DNA of 64,000 nucleotides from Microbacterium galbinum (GTDB lineage Bacteria; Actinomycetota; Actinomycetes; Actinomycetales; Microbacteriaceae). The notes below the pieces were generated by a model. The model worked only from the letters and a program-made list of their open reading frames with translations, was not told where the DNA came from and searched no databases. Each line of letters opens with the position of its first letter. Positions within the stretch are counted from its first letter, which is position 1. This document shows positions 18,648-27,337 of the stretch, piece by piece. A program made the position numbers and the translations under genes. The stretch covers positions 1,641,630 to 1,705,629 of the forward strand of contig NZ_CP078077.1 in assembly GCF_023101185.1 (NCBI RefSeq), in the 5' to 3' direction.

Positions 18648-19346
18648 ATGACCACCCTCCCCGTCGATGAGATCTCGATCCAGGAGACCAAGGCCCTGCG
18701 GGACCAGTTCCAGCGGTTCCTGCGCGAGTACGAGTTCGGCATGCGCGAGGTCGAGACGAAGATCTCGATCCTGCGCGACGAGTTCACCCACGACCACGCG
18801 TACAACCCGATCGAGCACGTCAAGAGCCGGCTGAAGTCTCCCGACAGCATCGTCGAGAAGCTCGCGCGCAAGGGCATCGACGAACCCGACTTCGAGCTCA
18901 TCCGCTCCGAGATCACCGACATCGCGGGCGTCCGCGTCACGTGCAGCTTCGTCGCCGACGTCTACCGGCTGTTCGATCTGCTCACCGCGCAGGACGACAT
19001 CACCGTGCGGGTCGTGAAGGACTACATCGCCACGCCCAAGCCCAACGGATACAAGAGCCTGCACGCGATCATCGAGGTGCCGGTGTTCCTCTCGACCGGT
19101 GCGCTGTCGGTGCCGGTGGAGGTGCAGTTCCGCACGATCGCAATGGACTTCTGGGCCAGCCTCGAGCACAAGATCTACTACAAGTTCTCGAACCAGGTGC
19201 CCTCGCATCTCGTCGACAGCCTGAGCGATGCGGCCGAGGCCGCCGCCGAACTCGACACCCGGATGGAGCGGCTGCACCGCGAGGCGCACGGGGTGCCGAA
19301 GCGCCAGCTCGCCCCGCCTCCCCCGCCGCGCATCGTCGAGGTGTAG
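18648..19346 (+). CDS. Small alarmone synthetase, RelA/SpoT-like (p)ppGpp synthetase
   Basis: 232 aa, starting at ATG 18648; in-frame codons further upstream lie inside the palindromic repeat and are rejected. It is a stand-alone RelA/SpoT synthetase domain with no HD hydrolase or TGS/ACT regulatory domain. Motifs: EHVKSRLKSPDSI (pyrophosphate donor site), DIAGVRVTCSFVADVY, KDYIATPKPNGYKSLH and VEVQFRTIAMDFWASLEHK (the catalytic E-x-Q-x-R-T). The Pro-rich tail PPPPP is low complexity. It is expected to transfer pyrophosphate from ATP to GDP or GTP. Its regulator and ligand are not visible. Confidence 0.9.
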   Translation: MTTLPVDEISIQETKALRDQFQRFLREYEFGMREVETKISILRDEFTHDHAYNPIEHVKSRLKSPDSIVEKLARKGIDEPDFELIRSEITDIAGVRVTCSFVADVYRLFDLLTAQDDITVRVVKDYIATPKPNGYKSLHAIIEVPVFLSTGALSVPVEVQFRTIAMDFWASLEHKIYYKFSNQVPSHLVDSLSDAAEAAAELDTRMERLHREAHGVPKRQLAPPPPPRIVEV

Positions 19347-19420
19347 CCTCGGCGCCATCCGATCGGTCGTCCGCTCCGAAGAACCGGCGAGCACCGTCAC
19401 CGGTGGACGAGGAGGGCATC

Positions 19421-21052
19421 ATGGCCGATCGGCGTAGTGGAAAGCGGTTCATCGCGTGGGCGGCGCTGGCGGGCCTGATCAGCGGCGCGGTGTTCCTCGC
19501 CGTCGCCGAGCTGTTCGCCCTGCTCGTCGCCCGCGCGGCGAGCCCGGTGCTGGCCGTCGGCGGGTTCGTCATCGACATCGTGCCGCAGCCGTTCAAGGAG
19601 TTCGCGATCGCGACCTTCGGCGAGTACGACAAGATCGCCCTGCTCGCCGGTCTCGGACTGGCGGTGGTCATCGCCTCGGCGATCGCCGGCATCCTGCAGC
19701 TCGTGCGCGCCCCGCTCGGCGTGATCGCACTCGGCATCGCCGGAGTGCTGTCGACCGCGGCGATCGTGACGCGCGCCGGGGTGACGCCCCTGGCCTTCCT
19801 GCCTCCCGTGCTCGGCACGGTCGCGGGCACCGTCATCCTCGTGCTGCTGATCCGCCGCCTGCGCCGCTGGCGCGAGGCCGCCCTGGCCCCGGCCGCGGCG
19901 AAGAAGCCCGCCGTCGACCCCTCGACGCCCCCGATCACCAAGCCGTCTCCCACCGACCTCGCTCCCGCCGACACGAAGGTCGGCGTCAGCCGTCGCGGGT
20001 TCTTCGGCCTCGCCGCGATCGCCGGCATCTCGGCCGTCGTCGTCGGGGTGGCATCGCGCGCGGTGAGTATGACCGTCTCGTCGGTGGAGAGCATCCGCAA
20101 GGCGTTGAAGCTGCCCACCCCCAACAGCACCGTCACCATCCCCGACGGCGCCGAGCTCGACGTGCCGGGGATCAGCCCGCTCTTCACCCCGAACGAGGAC
20201 TTCTACCGGGTCGACACGGCGCTCACCGTTCCGACGATCGACCCCGACACCTGGCGCCTCGTGATCGACGGAATGGTCGATGAGCGGGTCGAGATGAGCT
20301 TCCAGGATCTGCTCGACATGGGGCTCGACGAGTACGTCATCACCCTGACCTGCGTGTCGAACGAGGTCGGCGGCGAACTCGTCGGCAACGCGAAGTGGCT
20401 CGGCGTGCCGATCCGCGACGTGCTCGCGAAGGCCGGCGTGAAGTCCGGTGCCGACATGGTTCTCTCGCGCAGCGTCGACGGCTACACCGCCAGCACGCCG
20501 TTGGCGTCGCTGACCGACGACAACCTCGACGCGATCCTCGCGGTGGCGATGAACGGCGAGCCGCTGCCGCTCGAGCACGGGTTCCCGGTGCGCATGGTCG
20601 TGCCGGGTCTCTACGGCTACGTCTCGGCGACGAAGTGGCTCACCGAGCTCAAGGTCACCACCTTCGCCGATGACGAGGCCTACTGGACCCCGCGCGGGTA
20701 CAGCGCCGAGGCGCCGATCAAGTTCTCGTCGCGCGTCGACACCCCGAAGCTCGGCGAGGCGGTCGAGGCCGGACGCATTCCGATCGCCGGGGTCGCCTGG
20801 GCGCAGTCGGTGGGCATCGACCGGGTCGAGGTCAGCATCGACAACGGCGAATGGACTCCGGTGACGCTGTCGAAGGCCATCAACGACGACACCTGGGTGC
20901 AGTGGTTCATGGAATGGGACGCGACCCCGGGCACCCACTACGTGGCGGTGCGGGCGATCAACAAGAACGGCGACACGCAGATCGAGGAGCGCGCGCCGAT
21001 CGCGCCGAACGGCTCATCGGGCTGGCAGCGCTCGCTCGTGCGGGTCAACTGA
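19421..21052 (+). CDS. Membrane-anchored molybdopterin oxidoreductase, sulfite-oxidase fold
   Basis: 543 aa, starting at ATG 19421 behind a strong GAGGAGGG site. Four membrane helices fill residues 10-150. After a Pro-rich linker, a twin-arginine-like segment SRRGFFGLAAIAGISAVVV (about 188-206) leads into the extracytoplasmic catalytic domain. It has the Oxidored_molyb pattern, with the Mo-ligand Cys in LTCVSNEVGG and a GYTASTPLASL loop, and a C-terminal Mo-co dimerisation (Ig-like) domain. The electron acceptor and substrate are unknown; in vitro sulfite or S-/N-oxide chemistry is known for the family. It heads the molybdenum island. Confidence 0.9.
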   Translation: MADRRSGKRFIAWAALAGLISGAVFLAVAELFALLVARAASPVLAVGGFVIDIVPQPFKEFAIATFGEYDKIALLAGLGLAVVIASAIAGILQLVRAPLGVIALGIAGVLSTAAIVTRAGVTPLAFLPPVLGTVAGTVILVLLIRRLRRWREAALAPAAAKKPAVDPSTPPITKPSPTDLAPADTKVGVSRRGFFGLAAIAGISAVVVGVASRAVSMTVSSVESIRKALKLPTPNSTVTIPDGAELDVPGISPLFTPNEDFYRVDTALTVPTIDPDTWRLVIDGMVDERVEMSFQDLLDMGLDEYVITLTCVSNEVGGELVGNAKWLGVPIRDVLAKAGVKSGADMVLSRSVDGYTASTPLASLTDDNLDAILAVAMNGEPLPLEHGFPVRMVVPGLYGYVSATKWLTELKVTTFADDEAYWTPRGYSAEAPIKFSSRVDTPKLGEAVEAGRIPIAGVAWAQSVGIDRVEVSIDNGEWTPVTLSKAINDDTWVQWFMEWDATPGTHYVAVRAINKNGDTQIEERAPIAPNGSSGWQRSLVRVN

Positions 21053-21078
21053 TCGGTGCGGGTGGCCCCGGCGCGTCC

Positions 21079-21084
21079 TAGGGT
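21079..21084 (+). promoter_or_regulatory. -10 box of leaderless mogA promoter
   Basis: TAGGGT followed by ggacgc and ATG 21091. Confidence 0.55.
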
Positions 21085-21090
21085 GGACGC

Positions 21091-21579
21091 ATGACCTCGC
21101 CCTCCGCCTGTGTGATCACCGTGTCCGACCGATCGTTCGCGGGAGAGCGCGAGGATCGCGGCGGCCCCATCGCCGTCGGGCTGCTCCGCGAAGCGGGATG
21201 GCACTGCCCGGATGCCGAGATCGTCGCCGATGGCGCCGACTCCGTCTCCGACGCTCTACGTCGCGCGCTGGCCCGCGGTGTGAAGCTGATCGTCACGACC
21301 GGCGGCACGGGGATCGCTCCGCGCGACGAGACGCCCGAGGGCACTCGTCCGGTGATCACGCGCGAGCTTCCCGGGCTCGCCGAGGAGCTGCGTCGTCACG
21401 GTCTCGCCGACACCCCGAAGTCGGTGCTGTCGCGGGGCCTCGCCGGCGTCGTCGACCCGTTCGGCGCGCTCGTGGTGAACCTGCCCGGCTCCACGAACGC
21501 CGTCTCGTCCGGCATCCCGATCGTGCTCACCGTCGCCGCGCACATCGTCGACCAGCTCGCCGGCGGGGACCACGGATGA
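21091..21579 (+). CDS. mog: MogA/MoaB, molybdopterin adenylyltransferase
   Basis: 162 aa. MoCF-binding fold with VITVSDRSFAGEREDRGGP at the N-terminus, the substrate loop VTTGGTGIAPRDETPEGT and VNLPGSTNAV near the C-terminus. It adenylates molybdopterin before metal insertion by MoeA. The start is ATG 21091 at a leaderless promoter. The stop overlaps the moaE ATG by 3 nt. Whether it is called MogA or MoaB cannot be settled from sequence; the reaction is the same. Confidence 0.93.
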   Translation: MTSPSACVITVSDRSFAGEREDRGGPIAVGLLREAGWHCPDAEIVADGADSVSDALRRALARGVKLIVTTGGTGIAPRDETPEGTRPVITRELPGLAEELRRHGLADTPKSVLSRGLAGVVDPFGALVVNLPGSTNAVSSGIPIVLTVAAHIVDQLAGGDHG

Positions 21580-22004
21580 ACGACGTCCGCATCGCCGCGA
21601 TCGTCGAGCACCCGCTCGACCTCGACGCGCACCTCGCCGCGGTCGACGACCCGCGGCTCGGCGCGGTGACGACCTTCGTCGGGCGCGTGCGCGACAACGA
21701 CCCGGATGCCGACACCCCGGTGATCGGACTCGAGTACAGCGCCCACCCCGACGCCACCGTCACCCTGCGGCGTATCGCCGCGGAGGCCGAGGGCGGGGCC
21801 GGCGCACTCGTCGCGGTCAGCCACCGCATCGGTCAGCTGGCCGTGGGGGACGCCGCCGTCGTGATCGCGGTGGCATCCGCGCACCGGGCCGAGGCCTTCG
21901 CCGTATGCCGCGAGATCATCGAGGCGATCAAGCGCGACCTTCCGGTGTGGAAGCGCCAGCACGAGTCCGACGGCACCTCGTCGTGGAAGGGCATCGGCGG
22001 CTGA
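21576..22004 (+). CDS. moaE: MoaE, molybdopterin synthase large subunit
   Basis: 142 aa, starting at ATG 21576, coupled to mogA by ATGA. Family motifs: GAVTTFVGRVRDND, LEYSAHPDA, SHRIGQLAVGDAAVVIAVAS, HRAEAF, and the catalytic-lysine stretches IKRDLPVWKRQ and SWKGIGG. It converts cPMP to molybdopterin with sulfur delivered by MoaD, whose gene lies 1.2 kb away on the other strand. Normal length. Confidence 0.95.
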   Translation: MNDVRIAAIVEHPLDLDAHLAAVDDPRLGAVTTFVGRVRDNDPDADTPVIGLEYSAHPDATVTLRRIAAEAEGGAGALVAVSHRIGQLAVGDAAVVIAVASAHRAEAFAVCREIIEAIKRDLPVWKRQHESDGTSSWKGIGG

Positions 22005-22034
22005 CCTCCCCCAGCCCTCGTAAGGATGGACATC

Positions 22035-22502
22035 ATGAAGACCCGCGTTTTCGCCAGCGTCGCTCTGCTGGCCACACTTCCGCTCTCCGGGTGCGTCGGC
22101 ACGACGGCTGAGACGGCAGACGAATCCGACGCTTCCCAGAGAGAGGCGTCCTGCCAGATCGTCGTCGACGAGCTCCCGGAGTACACCGCCCAGCTCGCTG
22201 AGAGTGCAGATGGCCTCACCACCTACGGCCCGTCCACGATGCTCTCGTTCCACACCGGGGCCGATGAGAAGCTGGCCGCCGTTGCGGCGAAGCTCGATGA
22301 CACCGAGGTGAAAGACGCCGTTCTCGCCGTGCGTGACGCCGCTGCACGGTTCATCCCGATCTGGGAGAGAGCTCACGAGGATCCCGACACATGGGCGGAT
22401 GGAACTCTGACCGCCGACATCGCAGCCGCCGATGAGGCCACCACCACTGCACTCGCTGAACTCGGCGACATCTGCCCTGGTGTGAACGACGTCACCCCTT
22501 AG
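22035..22502 (+). CDS. Hypothetical lipoprotein
   Basis: 155 aa, starting at ATG 22035 with TAAGGATGG 6 nt before it; an in-frame ATG three codons upstream overlaps that site. Lipoprotein signal peptide with lipobox LPLSGC (Cys about residue 19). The mature part is Asp/Glu/Ala-rich and probably helical (QIVVDELPEYTAQLAE, IPIWERAHEDPDTW). I recognise no family. It sits between moaE and a second lipoprotein gene on the other strand, with no evident tie to molybdenum. Confidence 0.75.
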   Translation: MKTRVFASVALLATLPLSGCVGTTAETADESDASQREASCQIVVDELPEYTAQLAESADGLTTYGPSTMLSFHTGADEKLAAVAAKLDDTEVKDAVLAVRDAAARFIPIWERAHEDPDTWADGTLTADIAAADEATTTALAELGDICPGVNDVTP

Positions 22503-22586
22503 CGATCGGGTGACACCCCGGACCGGATTCTGATTCAGTCCAGGTGAGTTCCGTTCTCGTCACCGAATCTCGAGAAGCCGCGAGGG

Positions 22587-23171
22587 TCACGGACAGGTGA
22601 CCGTGAAGGATACGGTTCCGTCGCGCTGCTCGAATCCCTGGAAGTCGTACTCTCCGATCGACGTCTTCTGGGGATCGCGAGGAAGAACCGACACCCTTCC
22701 GGTTGCCGCGACCGTGGAGTAGTTCGTGCCGCCGTCTGCTGCGGGGGCAGACTCGACCACCCCGTCGGCGAGAACTTGGACGGCGTAATCTCCCTTGATC
22801 GCCCACGCGCCGACGTGGGCCGAATCGCCTTCTCCTGCATCGAAGGACACCCCGAGAGTGTCCTCTGGAGACTTGCCGGCAATCACGATCATCCCGTCCT
22901 CCGGGCACGACCGCAGACCATCGGGGATCTCGCCCGTCACGGTGTGTCTCTCGCCGTCCACCTCGAACTCGATGGCCACGGTCGGAATGCTGGGGTCGTC
23001 CCAGGGCACGGTCGCAGGTACGGTCGCGGAGGCCGTCGGAGAACTGGAGGAGGTCTGTGCAGGACTGCTGAGCGAGGTGGAGCAGCCAGTGACGGCCACG
23101 ACACTCACCGCACCTGCCACAGCCAGGAACAGATACCGCGTCGTTCTCTGCGTGATCGGTCGCACATTCAC
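22587..23171 (-). CDS. LpqH-like (19-kDa antigen family) lipoprotein
   Basis: 194 aa. The signal peptide ends in VAVTGC (Cys about residue 30), followed by a Ser/Thr/Ala/Pro-rich linker of about 30 residues. The folded part has the pattern of the mycobacterial LpqH family: VDGERHTVTGEI, a Cys near its start (LRSCPED), G-D-Y and GRVSV strands, and a terminal VSFTVTCP whose Cys could pair with the first. The call is by pattern recall. Function is unknown; the family is surface-exposed. Confidence 0.6.
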   Translation of the reverse strand: MNVRPITQRTTRYLFLAVAGAVSVVAVTGCSTSLSSPAQTSSSSPTASATVPATVPWDDPSIPTVAIEFEVDGERHTVTGEIPDGLRSCPEDGMIVIAGKSPEDTLGVSFDAGEGDSAHVGAWAIKGDYAVQVLADGVVESAPAADGGTNYSTVAATGRVSVLPRDPQKTSIGEYDFQGFEQRDGTVSFTVTCP

Positions 23172-23207
23172 AAGCTACACGCCCGCATCGCCACGCGAGA
23201 GTATCGA

Positions 23208-23441
23208 TCAGCCGCCCGCGAAGGGCGGGAGCACGTCGATGAGCTCGACCCCGTCGAGAGAGCGATCGTCATCGCTGCGCACGCCGTCGACCATCACGGC
23301 GCAGCGCGGCAGGATGTCGGCGAGTGCCGGGTGGTCGGCGACGACCGCGGCCCGGAGCTCGGCCAACGTGGGCTCGGTGCGCTCCTCGGCGTCCGTCCCC
23401 GCGGCTTCGGCGGCGGCGGCGAAGTAGCGCACGCGGGTCAT
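23208..23441 (-). CDS. moaD: MoaD, sulfur-carrier subunit of molybdopterin synthase
   Basis: 77 aa, starting at ATG 23441, which overlaps the moaC stop by 4 nt. Ubiquitin-like fold with MTRVRYFAAAAEAAG, LAELRAAVVAD and the essential C-terminal Gly-Gly (LPPFAGG). The tail is adenylated by the MoeB-like enzyme encoded three genes upstream and then thiocarboxylated. It pairs with MoaE. Last gene of the moeB-moeA-moaC-moaD operon. Confidence 0.95.
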   Translation of the reverse strand: MTRVRYFAAAAEAAGTDAEERTEPTLAELRAAVVADHPALADILPRCAVMVDGVRSDDDRSLDGVELIDVLPPFAGG

Positions 23442-23935
23442 GCGGATGCCTCGCCGGGATCGGACTCGCCGGGCCGCACCCAGTCGCCCGAGCGGCCGCC
23501 CGACTTGGCGGTGATGCGCACGTCTTCGATCACGACCGAGCGGTCGAGTCCCTTGACCATGTCGACGACCGCGAGCGCCGTGACCGAGACCGCGGTGAGC
23601 GCCTCCATCTCGACGCCGGTGCGGTCGGCAGTGCCGACGGTGGCCTCGATCTGCACGCCGTCGTCGACGATCTCGAGGTCGACGCTCGCCCGGTGCACGC
23701 CGATCACGTGGGCGAGGGGCAGCAGGGATGCCGTCGACTTCGCAGCCTGGATACCGGCGATGCGGGCGACGGCGATGACGTCGCCCTTCGGGGTGGTGCC
23801 GTCTCGCAGGGCGGCGACCACGTCGGTGCTGCAGCGCACGAATCCCCGAGCGGTGGCGGTGCGGACGGTCGGCTGCTTGAGAGTGACGTCGACCATGTGC
23901 GCGTGACCGGCGGCATCCAGGTGGGTGAAGCTCAT
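23438..23935 (-). CDS. moaC: MoaC, cyclic pyranopterin monophosphate synthase
   Basis: 165 aa, starting at ATG 23935, coupled by a 4-nt overlap to moeA. Motifs: HMVDVTLKQPTVRTATARG, KGDVIAVARIAGIQAAKSTASLLPLAH, GVEMEALTAVSVTALAVVDM and KSGGRSGDW. It completes cPMP formation after MoaA. MoaA itself is encoded on the other strand at 29306. Normal length, all active-site regions present. Confidence 0.96.
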   Translation of the reverse strand: MSFTHLDAAGHAHMVDVTLKQPTVRTATARGFVRCSTDVVAALRDGTTPKGDVIAVARIAGIQAAKSTASLLPLAHVIGVHRASVDLEIVDDGVQIEATVGTADRTGVEMEALTAVSVTALAVVDMVKGLDRSVVIEDVRITAKSGGRSGDWVRPGESDPGEASA

Positions 23936-25179
23936 TCCACCAGCATGACATCGATCCGATCGCCGACGGCGACGGCTTCCACCTCGGCCGGGACGATCGC
24001 GAACGCCTGCGCCCGTGCGAGTCCTCCCGCCAGGTGCGAGCCGGAGCCTCCTGCGGTCGCGGGACGCACGGTGCCGGCGACGAGGTCGACGACGGCCGGA
24101 AGATACTGGCGCCGGCCCGGAGGGGTGGTCCACGCGGCATCCGCGGTCAGCGATGCGAGCGGCCGGTGGATCGCGGCCCGGCCCTGCATCGCCAGCAACG
24201 CCGGCCGCACGAACACCTCGAACGACACCGCGACGCTCACCGGATTGCCGGGCAGGCCGAAGACCAGCGTGCCGGAATCGAGCACGCCGAACGCCTGCGG
24301 CTTGCCGGGCTGCATCGACACGCTCGCGAACTCGACCTCGCCGCCGCCGTCGAACGCCCCGCGCACGGGCTCGTAGGCTCCGGCGCTCACACCGCCCGTG
24401 AACACGATCACGTCGGCGCCGAGGGCGACCGCTTCGGCCGTGACCGCACGCACGGCATCCGCCTCGTCGACCACGCGGGCGACCAGCACCACCTCGGCAT
24501 CCGCCCCACCGACCAACTGTTCGAGGAGCGGGCCGTTCGAATCGGGGATGCGCCCCCGCACGACGGCATCGCCGGGGGCGAGCAGCTCGCTGCCGGTCGA
24601 CACGACCGCCACGCGCGGCGCGCGGCGCACGGCGACCTCGGCGATCCCGGCGGCGACGGCCGCGGCGAGCTGGAACGCGCCGAGCCGTTCGCCGGCCCGC
24701 ACGACGGGGTCGCCGGCGGAGAGGTCGGCTCCCCGGCGTCGGACGAACACGCCCGCCTTCGCCGGCGCGCGCAGCACCCGCACCTCGCCGAGAGAGTCGG
24801 CGAGGCCGCCCGTGGTGTCTTCGAAGGGGACGATCGCGTCGGCGTCGGTCGGCGCCGGCGAACCGGTCATGATGCGGGCAGCCTCGCCGGGGGCGAGCGC
24901 CGGGTCGTCCGAGACCCCGGCCGGCAGATCAGCGACGACGCGCAGGGTGACGGGGGCATCGGCGGATGCCGTCGCGACATCCGCGTACCGCACGGCGAAG
25001 CCGTCCATCGCGGAGTTGTCGAAGAGCGGGATGTCGTGCGCGGCGGTCGCATCGGCGGCGAGGGTGCGGGCGGAGGCGTCGCGGATCGCGCGGGTCTCGG
25101 ACGGCAACGGACGCACCGCGTCGAGCACGCGCGCGAGCTGCTCCTCGACCGTGCGGCGGCCTCCGGGTGCGGCGCTCAC
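23932..25179 (-). CDS. moeA: MoeA, molybdopterin molybdenumtransferase
   Basis: 415 aa, starting at GTG 25179, which overlaps the ThiF/MoeB-like gene by 4 nt. Family motifs: DIPLFDNSAMDGFAVR, ARIMTGSPAPTDADAIVPFED, VRRRGAD, STGSELLAPGD, IPDSNGPLL, TGGVSAGAYEPVR and FGLPGNPVS. It inserts molybdate into adenylylated molybdopterin made by MogA. Domains I-IV are all present. It works with the ModABC importer nearby. Confidence 0.96.
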   Translation of the reverse strand: MSAAPGGRRTVEEQLARVLDAVRPLPSETRAIRDASARTLAADATAAHDIPLFDNSAMDGFAVRYADVATASADAPVTLRVVADLPAGVSDDPALAPGEAARIMTGSPAPTDADAIVPFEDTTGGLADSLGEVRVLRAPAKAGVFVRRRGADLSAGDPVVRAGERLGAFQLAAAVAAGIAEVAVRRAPRVAVVSTGSELLAPGDAVVRGRIPDSNGPLLEQLVGGADAEVVLVARVVDEADAVRAVTAEAVALGADVIVFTGGVSAGAYEPVRGAFDGGGEVEFASVSMQPGKPQAFGVLDSGTLVFGLPGNPVSVAVSFEVFVRPALLAMQGRAAIHRPLASLTADAAWTTPPGRRQYLPAVVDLVAGTVRPATAGGSGSHLAGGLARAQAFAIVPAEVEAVAVGDRIDVMLVE

Positions 25180-25967
25180 GCCGTGACCTCCGTCGCGACG
25201 CGCGCCGGGCCCGCGGGGCGGATCGCGACCTCGTGTTGCCGCGCCGAGAGGGCGTCGATCACGGCCAGGCGACCGAGCAGCGGGTCGCCGGCACCCGTGA
25301 TGAGCTTCACGACCTCGCCCGCCAGCATCCCGCCGACCTGCACGCACAGCGCGCCGAGCACGCCGACCTGCGCGCAGCTGGGCGGTTCGCCCTCGGTGCC
25401 GATCGGGAAGAGGTCGGCCAGCACGACGGCATCCGATGCGGGCGGATCCGACCAGAACACCGTCACCTGCGCGTGCCATTCCTGCACGGCGCCCCAGACG
25501 AGGGGAACGCCCAGGACTTCGGATGCCGCGGCGACGGCTCGCCGCGTCTCGAAGGAGTCGCTCGTGTCGACGACGATGTCGGCGCCCACGAGCAGCCTCT
25601 CGGCGTTGTCGGGGGAGAGGCGCTCGGAGATCTGCACGACGGAGGTCTGCGGGGCGAGGGCCGTGATCGCGCGCGCCGCAGAGGCGGTCTTCGGGGTGCC
25701 GATGTCGTCGACGCGATGGGCGAGCTGGCGCTGCAGGTTCGTGAGTTCGACCACGTCGTCGTCGATCACGGAGAGGGTGCCGATGCCGGCCGCGGCCAGC
25801 GCGAGCAGGGCGGGCGAGCCGAGGCCGCCGGCGCCGACGACCGCGACGTGCGCGGCGTTGAGGCGACGCTGGCCCTCTTCGCCGATACCGCCGAGCACGG
25901 CGTGACGCGCGGTGCGCACGAGCTCGGTCGGGTCGAGGGTCGGTGCGGGGGCGACGAGCGGGTCCAT
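25176..25967 (-). CDS. moeB: ThiF/MoeB-type E1-like adenylyltransferase
   Basis: 263 aa, starting at ATG 25967, 6 nt behind a -10 TACCCT (25974-25979). E1-like Rossmann domain with GAGGLGSPALLALAAAG, the ATP-binding DDDVVELTNLQRQ, and DTSDSFETRR. It lacks the C-terminal rhodanese domain found in many actinobacterial MoeZ proteins, and the pair of zinc-binding CxxC motifs is not evident. It activates the MoaD Gly-Gly tail by adenylation. The sulfur donor must come from elsewhere. First gene of the operon. Confidence 0.9.
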   Translation of the reverse strand: MDPLVAPAPTLDPTELVRTARHAVLGGIGEEGQRRLNAAHVAVVGAGGLGSPALLALAAAGIGTLSVIDDDVVELTNLQRQLAHRVDDIGTPKTASAARAITALAPQTSVVQISERLSPDNAERLLVGADIVVDTSDSFETRRAVAAASEVLGVPLVWGAVQEWHAQVTVFWSDPPASDAVVLADLFPIGTEGEPPSCAQVGVLGALCVQVGGMLAGEVVKLITGAGDPLLGRLAVIDALSARQHEVAIRPAGPARVATEVTA

Positions 25968-25973
25968 GGGTTC

Positions 25974-25979
25974 AGGGTA
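25974..25979 (-). promoter_or_regulatory. -10 box of leaderless moeB operon promoter
   Basis: On the minus strand TACCCT is followed by gaaccc and ATG. Confidence 0.5.
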
Positions 25980-26008
25980 TGCCGTGCGCTCGCCGTTCCG
26001 GAGGCCCA

Positions 26009-26066
26009 TGAGGGGTCAAGACACGCCGCGACTCGTGGCCCGCATCCGGCGTGTTGTGACCCCTCA
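26009..26066. repeat. 58-bp palindromic element, family C
   Basis: Arms TGAGGGGTCAAGACACGCCG (26009-26028) and its complement with two mismatches (26047-26066) flank an 18-nt centre. It lies between the divergent moeB and Mop-regulator genes. Only one copy in the window. Confidence 0.85.
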
Positions 26067-26156
26067 CGAAGAGATCGGTTGCGGGCGAGAGGTTTGTGAT
26101 CCGTTTGTGCGGATTCTTGGGTTCATAATCTCCGCATGTGCGGTAGGTTCGAACCC

Positions 26157-26549
26157 ATGCAGACGTATCGGATCGCACGAGCCGCCCAGCTTCTCGGGGT
26201 CAGCGACGATACGGTGCGCCGCTGGGTCGATCAGGGTCTGCTGCCCGTGACCGACTCCACGCCCGCCGAGATCCCCGGCGATGCCCTCGCCGCCCGCGCG
26301 CTCGAGCTCGCCGACGAGGCGACCGCGCAGAGCGACTCCCTCTCGAGCGCCCGCAATCGCTTCGTCGGCATCGTCACGCGCGTGCAGATCGAGGGGCTGA
26401 TGGCGCAGGTCGACATCCAGGCCGGGCCCCACCGGGTGGTGTCGCTCATGTCGGCCGAGGCCGCGCGCGACCTGCGGCTCGAGATCGGCTCGCTCGCCAC
26501 CGCCTCCGTCAAAGCGACCCAGGTCGTCATCGAGGTCCCGAAGGGGTGA
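26157..26549 (+). CDS. MerR-type HTH plus TOBE/Mop-domain protein, putative molybdate-responsive regulator
   Basis: 130 aa, starting at ATG 26157, 7 nt after TAGGTT. N-terminal helix-turn-helix YRIARAAQLLGVSDDTVRRWVDQGLL (in two parts about 3-28), of the excisionase/MerR type, is joined to a single C-terminal TOBE/Mop domain (RNRFVGIVTRVQIEGLMAQVDIQ, LGSLATASVKATQVVIEVP-like end). Mop domains bind molybdate. It precedes modA by 2 bp, so it probably senses molybdate and controls modABC or stores the anion. It is not a classical ModE. Confidence 0.85.
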   Translation: MQTYRIARAAQLLGVSDDTVRRWVDQGLLPVTDSTPAEIPGDALAARALELADEATAQSDSLSSARNRFVGIVTRVQIEGLMAQVDIQAGPHRVVSLMSAEAARDLRLEIGSLATASVKATQVVIEVPKG

Positions 26550-26551
26550 CC

Positions 26552-27337
26552 ATGCACCGCTCCCTGCGCCGCTCCACCGCCGTCGGCATCGCCGCGCTCG
26601 CACTCGCGCTCGCCGGGTGCGCGAACGCCGCGCCGTCGGCGCCCGCCCCATCGTCGACGGATGCCGCGGCCGACACCCTCGACGGTGAGGTCTCCGTCTA
26701 CGCCGCGGCCTCGCTGGCGGGCGCGTTCGACGAGATCGCCACGGCGTTCACGGCCGAGCACCCCGACGTGACCGTGGTGCCGGTGTACGACGGCTCCTCC
26801 ACCCTCGTGACGCAGATCCTCGAAGGAGCCCCGGCCGACGTGTTCGCCTCGGCCGACGAGGCCAACATGGACAAGGCCGGAGATGTCGCCGTCGATCCGG
26901 AGCTGTTCGCCTCGAACACCCTCGTGATCGCCGTTCCCGCCGGCAATCCGAAGGGCATCGCCGACCTCGCCGATCTCGCCGACGTGACGACGGTGCTGTG
27001 CGCGGCCGAGGTGCCGTGCGGTGCGGCATCCGCGAAGCTCCTCGATGCGGCCGGCGTTTCGATCGAGGCCGCGAGCCTCGAGCAGAACGTCACCGCGGTG
27101 CTCACGAAGGTCGAGACCGACGAGGCCGACGCCGGCCTCGTCTACGCCACCGATGTGATCGGCCGTGACGACGTCGAGGGCGTCGTGCCCGACAACGCCG
27201 ACGACGTCGTGAACCACTATCCGATCGCCGCCCTCGCGGACGCCCCGAACCCGGATGCCGCGCAGGCCTTCGTCGCCTTCGTGCTGTCGGATGCCGGACA
27301 GGCCATCCTCGCGGAGTTCGGATTCGGGAAGCCGTGA
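26552..27337 (+). CDS. modA: ModA, molybdate-binding lipoprotein
   Basis: 261 aa. ATG 26552 has GAAGGGG at good spacing; GTG 26546 is the alternative. Lipobox ALAGC (Cys about 22). Mature domain: VSVYAAASLAGAFDEIA, YDGSSTLVTQI, GAPADVFASADEANMD, NTLVIAVPAGNP, VPCGAASAKLL and DAGLVYATDV are typical of ModA. It captures molybdate or tungstate outside the cell for ModBC. Confidence 0.95.
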   Translation: MHRSLRRSTAVGIAALALALAGCANAAPSAPAPSSTDAAADTLDGEVSVYAAASLAGAFDEIATAFTAEHPDVTVVPVYDGSSTLVTQILEGAPADVFASADEANMDKAGDVAVDPELFASNTLVIAVPAGNPKGIADLADLADVTTVLCAAEVPCGAASAKLLDAAGVSIEAASLEQNVTAVLTKVETDEADAGLVYATDVIGRDDVEGVVPDNADDVVNHYPIAALADAPNPDAAQAFVAFVLSDAGQAILAEFGFGKP

